Origin: JANRKG01 sp033763635
GTDB taxonomy: Bacteria > Cyanobacteriota > Cyanobacteriia > GCF-001939115
DNA: 35,543 nt
Reading direction: 5' to 3'
Assembly: GCA_033763635.1 (NCBI GenBank)
Contig: JANRKG010000232.1
Coordinates: forward strand, 1-35,543
This document shows, piece by piece, positions 31,002 through 35,543 of the stretch (positions within the stretch are counted from its first letter, which is position 1; each line of letters opens with the position of its first letter). The notes under the pieces are model-generated. The model did no database searches, was not told the origin of the DNA, and was given only the letters and a program-made list of their open reading frames with translations. The position numbers and the translations under genes were made by a program.

Positions 31002-31541
31002 ATGACTGATTCCATTCCCGCCCTGACAACTTTGAACTTTCTGCCTTACATTGATGAGTCGGGCTTCATTCCCACTGAAGTTCAGGGAAAGGTTGGAATC
31101 TACGCCATTTTTGATGCAGATCATGTGTTGCAATTTATTGGCTATTCACGGGATGTATATTTGAGTTTGCAACAACATTTGGTGCGTTGTCCGATCGATT
31201 GTTACTGGTTCAAAGTTCAGACGATCGATCGTCCCAATCGCACCATTCTGGAAGCAACCCGGGATGCCTGGATTGCCGAAAATGGCTTGCTTCCACCGGG
31301 GAATGGTCCTGCACAAGCCCAATGGACACAGCCGATCGACGTGCGATCGACGATGAGAGATGAGGAACAAATTCGATTCGCTGCCCTAGATGAGTTTGCT
31401 CAGGGCAAGTTACTCAAACAGGTTGCCCGCCGCGTTGAAGAACAAATTCTCGCCACCTTACAAGCACGAGGGGTCAAAATGCCCCTACGCTTCAATCCCA
31501 AGCTAAAAGAGTCAGGATTGCTCGATCTAAATCCCAGTTAA
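31002..31541 (+). CDS. GIY-YIG-like nuclease family protein
   Basis: A 179-aa protein from ATG 31002. The frame is open much further upstream, but that part is the antisense-free overlap with bioF and has no similarity. A GIY-YIG core is visible: VGIYAIFD (Tyr34), QFIGYSRDV (Arg50) and ILEATRDAWIAENG (Glu84). The second motif is FIG instead of YIG, as in a cyanobacterial subfamily whose members have not been characterised. Catalytic Tyr, Arg and Glu positions appear kept, so nuclease activity is possible. It is the last gene of the DUF1823-bioF operon. Confidence 0.85.
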   Translation: MTDSIPALTTLNFLPYIDESGFIPTEVQGKVGIYAIFDADHVLQFIGYSRDVYLSLQQHLVRCPIDCYWFKVQTIDRPNRTILEATRDAWIAENGLLPPGNGPAQAQWTQPIDVRSTMRDEEQIRFAALDEFAQGKLLKQVARRVEEQILATLQARGVKMPLRFNPKLKESGLLDLNPS

Positions 31542-31618
31542 AACATTTCCAATCACTTCTTTGTTAACCTAGCAAGGCTTGATCGGTACTAGACTTCTCT
31601 GGAATTCACTGGCTGAAA

Positions 31619-31692
31619 TCGGGATGGCGGGATTCGAACCCACGGCCCCTTCGTCCCGAACGAAGTGCGCTACCAAGCTGCGCTACATCCCG
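31619..31692 (-). tRNA. tRNA-Pro (CGG)
   Basis: The reverse strand folds into a full cloverleaf of 74 nt. The acceptor stem is CGGGATG/CATCCCG with discriminator A. The anticodon stem-loop is CTTCG-TTCGGGA-CGAAG, anticodon CGG. The T arm is GTGGG-TTCGAAT-CCCGC. CCA is not encoded. It lies between the GIY-YIG gene and lipA, on the opposite strand. Confidence 0.96.
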
Positions 31693-31807
31693 TTAATCTG
31701 TAGTTGCTGTTTATTCTAGCAACTCATGGCCCCAGTTTTACCTCAATCCCTTGCCCGATTTTGATAGAATCTTAGTTCAGTATTCTTTCTACAGCAGCAG
31801 GATTAAC

Positions 31808-32743
31808 GTGGTCGCAAAGCCAGAGTGGTTACGGGTCAAGGCTCCCCAGTTGGAGCGGGTGGGCAACACCAAAGGAATCTTGCGAGATTTGGCGTTAAAC
31901 ACCGTCTGTGAAGAAGCCTCCTGCCCGAACATTGGGGAATGCTTCAACAGTGGCACGGCAACGTTCTTGATTATGGGTCCCGCCTGTACCAGGGCTTGCC
32001 CCTACTGCGATATCGATTTTGAGAAGAAGCCCAAAGCCCTGGACCCAACAGAGCCGGAACGGTTGGGAGAAGCGGTTCAGCGGTTAGGTTTACGCCATGT
32101 GGTGATCACGTCCGTCAATCGAGATGATCTACCCGATGGGGGTGCCTCCCAGTTTGTTGCTTGCATCCAGGCCGTTCGATCGCAGATGCCCGAAACCACG
32201 ATCGAGGTGCTGATTCCCGATTTATGCGGCAACTGGGATGCTCTGGCGACCATTCTGGCAGCGGAACCGGATGTCCTGAATCACAATATCGAGACGATCG
32301 CACGGTTATATCGTCGAGTGCGCCCTCAGGGTGAGTATCAGCGTAGCCTGGAATTATTGAGACGATCGCGGGCGTTCGCTCCCTGGGTGTACACCAAGTC
32401 CGGGCTGATGGTCGGCCTGGGGGAAACGGATGAGGAAGTCCAACAGGTGATGCAGGACTTGCGGGCTGTGGATTGTGACATCATCACGATCGGTCAATAC
32501 TTACAGCCCAGCCCCAAACATCTCGCTGTACAAGCCTTTGTCACACCTCAGCAGTTTGCAAGATGGCGAGAATTGGGAGAAGCACAGGGCTTCTTGCAGA
32601 TTGTGTCTTCTCCCCTAACCCGTAGTTCCTACCATGCAGAACAGGTCCGTACCCTGATGCAACAATATCCCCGGCAGAAAACAGGGGGTTTAGCAGGTTC
32701 TTCGGTTCAGAATGCTTTCGATGTACCTGTGACCCCCCACTAA
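31808..32743 (+). CDS. lipA: Lipoyl synthase
   Basis: A radical-SAM enzyme that inserts two sulfurs into octanoyl groups on lipoyl domains. It shows both iron-sulfur motifs: the auxiliary cluster CEEASCPNIGEC (Cys34, 39, 45) and the SAM cluster CTRACPYC (Cys60, 64, 67). The terminal SSYHAE element carries the serine that ligates the auxiliary cluster. GTG 31808 gives the typical start VVAKPEWLRVKAP, with aggat seven bases upstream. An ATG at 31751 would add 19 unrelated residues. Length is normal at 311 aa. It ends 10 bp before gpsA. Confidence 0.95.
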   Translation: MVAKPEWLRVKAPQLERVGNTKGILRDLALNTVCEEASCPNIGECFNSGTATFLIMGPACTRACPYCDIDFEKKPKALDPTEPERLGEAVQRLGLRHVVITSVNRDDLPDGGASQFVACIQAVRSQMPETTIEVLIPDLCGNWDALATILAAEPDVLNHNIETIARLYRRVRPQGEYQRSLELLRRSRAFAPWVYTKSGLMVGLGETDEEVQQVMQDLRAVDCDIITIGQYLQPSPKHLAVQAFVTPQQFARWRELGEAQGFLQIVSSPLTRSSYHAEQVRTLMQQYPRQKTGGLAGSSVQNAFDVPVTPH

Positions 32744-32753
32744 TCTTCAGGGT

Positions 32754-33707
32754 ATGCAAAATCAGCAGGTCACGGTAGGAGTGATTGGGGGCGGCGTTTG
32801 GGGACGGGCACTCTCCAACCTTGCAAGACACAACGGGCATTTGGTGAAAGGGTGGTCTCGGAGTAGCGATCGAACCCTGGTCGAAACTCTGAAAGGATGC
32901 GATGTGATCCTTTCAGCCGTTTCAATGGCTGGGGTTCAACCTGTTTTGGATCAACTGAAAGGAATTGAGATTCCCCACCAGACGATTTTGGTGAGTGCCA
33001 CGAAGGGGGTGGAATTCAAAACCGATCACGATTGCCCGGTACAAACCGCATCCCAGTTTTGGCAAGCGACATTTCCAGATCACTCGGTTGTGGTCCTGTC
33101 TGGACCGAATCTTTCTCAGGAGATTGAGCAGGGACGACCCGCAGCGACAGTGGTTGCGAGCCACACAATGGCAGCGGCAGAAACAATTCAATCGCTTCTG
33201 TCGTCAGCCAATTTCCGGGTGTACACCAATGTTGATCCTTTGGGAGTCGAGTTGGGGGGGACGCTTAAGAACATCATCGCGATCGCTGCTGGTAGTTGCG
33301 ACGCGCTTCAATTGGGAACCAATGCAAAGGCGGCTCTTGTCACTCGTGGCTTGAGTGAGATGATCCGGATTGGCACCCGCTGGGGAGCCAATGCAGAAAC
33401 ATTTTATGGACTTTCTGGCCTGGGAGACCTACTAGCAACCTGTAACAGTTCCCTGAGTCGCAACTATCAATTGGGCTACCAGTTAGGGGAAGGAAAAACG
33501 GTAGCAGAAGCCCTGACAACTTTACGTGGAACTGCTGAGGGCATTAATACGACCCGTGTTATAGTCCAAGTGACTGACCAATGGAGCATTTCTGCACCTA
33601 TTTCTCATCAAGTTCATCGGCTCATTCAGGGAGAAGTGACTCCCCAAGCAGCGGTTGAGGCGCTGATGTTAAGAAGCATGAAGCCTGAACAGAATCTGTT
33701 GTTATAG
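32754..33707 (+). CDS. gpsA: NAD(P)H-dependent glycerol-3-phosphate dehydrogenase
   Basis: It reduces dihydroxyacetone phosphate to sn-glycerol-3-phosphate for phospholipid and glycolipid synthesis. The Rossmann motif VGVIGGGVWGRAL is at the N-terminus. It is followed by LSGPNLSQEI, GGTLKNIIAIAAG (catalytic lysine) and GLSGLGDLLATC. At 317 aa it is slightly shorter than the usual 330-340, because the segment after the Rossmann motif is compact. It is co-transcribed with lipA (10-bp gap). Confidence 0.94.
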   Translation: MQNQQVTVGVIGGGVWGRALSNLARHNGHLVKGWSRSSDRTLVETLKGCDVILSAVSMAGVQPVLDQLKGIEIPHQTILVSATKGVEFKTDHDCPVQTASQFWQATFPDHSVVVLSGPNLSQEIEQGRPAATVVASHTMAAAETIQSLLSSANFRVYTNVDPLGVELGGTLKNIIAIAAGSCDALQLGTNAKAALVTRGLSEMIRIGTRWGANAETFYGLSGLGDLLATCNSSLSRNYQLGYQLGEGKTVAEALTTLRGTAEGINTTRVIVQVTDQWSISAPISHQVHRLIQGEVTPQAAVEALMLRSMKPEQNLLL

Positions 33708-33873
33708 GGGTTGTTATCGGTCAGCTTTCTAAGGGTTACAGGCTCCCTGGTAAAATCTTGAACTCGCTCCAATCCTGACTTCAGTAAAAATTCGGGAAAG
33801 GCTTCGATTCAAGCTGTAGAAAGGGGTATTGTCTGCGAAAATGCACGCTATTGAGGGCCATCCTATTGGCATA

Positions 33874-33942
33874 GCAGTTTGATATGGCAGTTTGATATGG
33901 CAGTTTGATTTTGCAGTTTGATATTGCAATATCAAATTGCAG
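33874..33942. repeat. 13-bp tandem repeat ending in a palindrome, upstream of sigC
   Basis: gcagtttgatatg occurs at 33874-33886 and 33887-33899, then variants gcagtttgatttt (33900-33912) and gcagtttgatatt (33913-33925). The last unit runs into the perfect palindrome tttgatattgcaatatcaaa (33917-33936). The rest of the 468-bp spacer (33708-34175) has a ccttctg-type fragment near 33990 and the sigC promoter, which I cannot place exactly. Confidence 0.9.
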
Positions 33943-34175
33943 TCAAAGAGAAGGTTAGGGGTGCCAGGTTAAAACGACCGTTTCGTAAGCCTTCTGCCTT
34001 CTTCCTCCTGCTATATCTGTCCAGTCGCTCAGGTTCAACTGATTCCAGTTTCAGAATTTGTTGAATTTGTGACGGAACCTTGAGCAATGATCGGAAGTCT
34101 TACGATAGCGGGAATATTAGCAGCAGAACAGAATAATCAATTCTTCTGGTATCTGGAGTAACTGAGATAATCACT

Positions 34176-35444
34176 ATGCCAGCAATGTCTTTTTACGCTG
34201 ATGCAGACTATGATGCCGAATCAATTGAGGGGAAGCAGTTTGGCTCTCACCCTTTTGACTTCAGCGCTGTCAATCAATCTGTTGACCAGCCCCTTGAGGA
34301 TCTTGAAGATCTAGGTGTTGAGGAGACAGAGGCCGCTGGCTTGAGGCGAATGGGGGGTCGTCGCACAACCGATTTAGTCCGGCTCTACCTTCAAGAAATT
34401 GGTCGCGTGAACCTGCTGGGTCGGGATGAGGAAGTCTCCGAAGCCCAAAACGTTCAGCGGTATATGCGGTTGGTGGAAACTCGAAATCAGGCCGCCGATC
34501 GCCAGGAAGGGCTTCTGAAACAATACGTTCAACTGATTGAAGTCCATGATGTGCTCGTTTCCCAGTTAGGGCACCGCCCCTCCCTGGAGCGGTGGGCTAC
34601 TGAAGCGGGAGTTGTCATTTCGGACCTCAAGCCAATTCTGGCGCAGGGGAAACGGGAATGGGCTGGGCTGGTTAATCTCACGGTGGAAGAACTGGAAAGG
34701 ATTCAGAGCCAGGGGCTGCGGGCGAAGGAACACATGATCAAGGCCAACCTGCGCCTGGTGGTTTCTGTTGCGAAGAAGTACCAGAATCGGGGGCTGGAGT
34801 TGCTGGATCTAATTCAGGAAGGGACTCTGGGGCTGGAACGGGCCGTTGATAAGTTCGACCCCACCAAGGGCTATCGGTTCAGCACCTACGCCTACTGGTG
34901 GATTCGGCAGGGCATCACCCGGGCGATCGCGACCCAGAGCCGCACAATCCGCCTACCCGTTCACATCACGGAAAAACTCAACAAGATTAAGAAGGCTCAA
35001 CGTAAGATTTCCCAGGAAAAAGGCCGCACCCCCACGGTAGAAGACATTGCCATTGAACTGGAAATGACTGTTCCCCAGGTGCGGGAAGTTCTGTTGCGAG
35101 TGCCCCGTTCCGTTTCTCTGGAAACAAAGGTTGGGAAAGAAAAGGATACGGAGTTGGGCGATCTGCTGGAGACAGAAGGCGCTTCTCCCGAAGAAATTCT
35201 GATGCGGGAAGCCCTGCGAAAAGATTTGCAACAACTCCTCGCAGACCTGACCAGCCGGGAACGGGATGTGATTCAGATGCGCTTTGGTCTGGGAGATGGG
35301 CACCCCTACTCTCTGGCTGAAATTGGGCGGGCGTTGGATCTCTCCCGCGAACGGGTCCGGCAAATTGAGGCGAAAGCGCTCCAAAAGCTCCGCCAACCCA
35401 AACGCCGCAACCGCGTTCGGGATTACCTCGAATCCTTGAGCTAA
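34176..35444 (+). CDS. sigC: Group 2 RNA polymerase sigma factor, SigC-like
   Basis: A 422-aa RpoD-related sigma factor. Region 1.2 is TTDLVRLYLQEIGRVNLLG. Regions 2.1-2.4 contain KANLRLVVSVAKKYQNRGLE and RFSTYAYWWIRQGITRAI (-10 recognition). Region 3 starts LPVHITEKLNKIKKAQRKI. Region 4.2 has the helix-turn-helix YSLAEIGRALDLSRERVRQI. The roughly 60-residue N-terminal extension (MPAMSFYADADY) and the spacer between regions 1.2 and 2 match cyanobacterial SigC as I remember it, linked to stationary phase and carbon/nitrogen balance. The subgroup call is from memory. The start is ATG 34176 or ATG 34185; no strong ribosome binding site separates them. Confidence 0.93.
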   Translation: MPAMSFYADADYDAESIEGKQFGSHPFDFSAVNQSVDQPLEDLEDLGVEETEAAGLRRMGGRRTTDLVRLYLQEIGRVNLLGRDEEVSEAQNVQRYMRLVETRNQAADRQEGLLKQYVQLIEVHDVLVSQLGHRPSLERWATEAGVVISDLKPILAQGKREWAGLVNLTVEELERIQSQGLRAKEHMIKANLRLVVSVAKKYQNRGLELLDLIQEGTLGLERAVDKFDPTKGYRFSTYAYWWIRQGITRAIATQSRTIRLPVHITEKLNKIKKAQRKISQEKGRTPTVEDIAIELEMTVPQVREVLLRVPRSVSLETKVGKEKDTELGDLLETEGASPEEILMREALRKDLQQLLADLTSRERDVIQMRFGLGDGHPYSLAEIGRALDLSRERVRQIEAKALQKLRQPKRRNRVRDYLESLS

Positions 35445-35452
35445 CGATCGTC

Positions 35453-35543
35453 TAAGGAGATTTCCGAAAAACAATCTACCCGCTGGTTTCGGCTTCGCTC
35501 AACCAGCGCCCGCGCCCTGAGCGAAGCCAAAGGGCAACCCACA
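35453..35543. repeat. Dispersed hairpin repeat, copy 2 (runs off the window)
   Basis: The head taaggagatttccgaaaaa matches copy 1 at 21548. The following interior is the reverse complement of copy 1's interior (gctggtttcggcttcgctca, then ccctgagcgaagcc). It can fold through ggcttcgctca / tgagcgaagcc. It begins 9 bp after the sigC stop codon, as copy 1 begins at the stop of the HD gene. Confidence 0.85.

Noticed and set aside
33729..33935. Minus-strand frame upstream of sigC
   Set aside because: Its first residues are the translated 13-bp repeat, and the rest has no family signal.
33874..33942. CRISPR array or origin iterons
   Set aside because: Contiguous 13-bp units without spacers rule out CRISPR. 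No dnaA/dnaN or DnaA-box cluster is nearby, so an origin is not supported.

Overview
The window is cyanobacterial chromosome. The evidence is frequent HIP1 octamers (GCGATCGC, e.g. 73-80, 983-990, 6523-6530, 11043-11050, 12369-12376) and many lineage-typical families: DUF1823, DUF2997, AAA_35-type ATPases, an Npun_R2479-like HD protein, a WGxxGxxG protein and a SigC-like group 2 sigma factor. Short heptameric repeats and long A/T-rich spacers suggest a filamentous, perhaps Leptolyngbya- or Oscillatoria-like strain. That placement is inference. I see no rRNA, CRISPR array or intact insertion sequence. There is one tRNA, tRNA-Pro(CGG).

Layout. 1-5.2 kb (minus): a likely type I secretion cluster with a 1338-aa DUF4347/cadherin-like/DUF4114 surface protein, a PpiC-type prolyl isomerase and the start of an ABC exporter with an N-terminal cyclic-nucleotide-binding-like domain, cut by the window edge. 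5.2-7.4 kb: a long repeat-rich spacer, a coiled-coil/winged-helix-like protein and a small WGxxGxxG exported protein. 7.4-14.3 kb: housekeeping genes, namely a PBP4-type carboxypeptidase, acetolactate synthase with a zinc-ribbon tail, an MFS exporter, an alpha/beta-hydrolase-like protein and a ferrochelatase-family protein with a histidine-rich tail.

14.4-23.1 kb is the accessory, signalling and conflict-like part. It holds a membrane Ser/Thr kinase, an AAA-like/GAF/GAF protein, and a three-part protein (vMAP-N-type HTH, TIR, AAA-like ATPase). These are followed by an HD-domain protein, a dispersed hairpin repeat, a decayed glycosidase gene and a DUF433/PIN-like toxin-antitoxin pair. The TIR-AAA gene and its AAA-GAF-GAF neighbour are co-directional, 75 bp apart, and share the ATPase family. 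They are the best candidate for an uncharacterised NTP-dependent sensing or defence system.

23.1-25.5 kb (minus): a compact operon of DUF2997, a membrane-anchored GrpE-like protein and a divergent Hsp70, which looks like a dedicated chaperone pair with its own exchange factor. 25.5-31.6 kb: YjbQ, a proline/threonine-rich membrane protein, a double peptidoglycan-binding-domain protein, a phosphopantetheinyl transferase, and a DUF1823-bioF-GIY-YIG operon. 31.6-35.5 kb: tRNA-Pro, lipA, gpsA, a 13-bp tandem repeat and a sigC-like sigma factor gene. The window ends inside a second copy of the hairpin repeat seen at 21.55 kb. bioF and lipA connect to biotin and lipoate synthesis, gpsA to phospholipid precursors, and ilvB to branched-chain amino acids.
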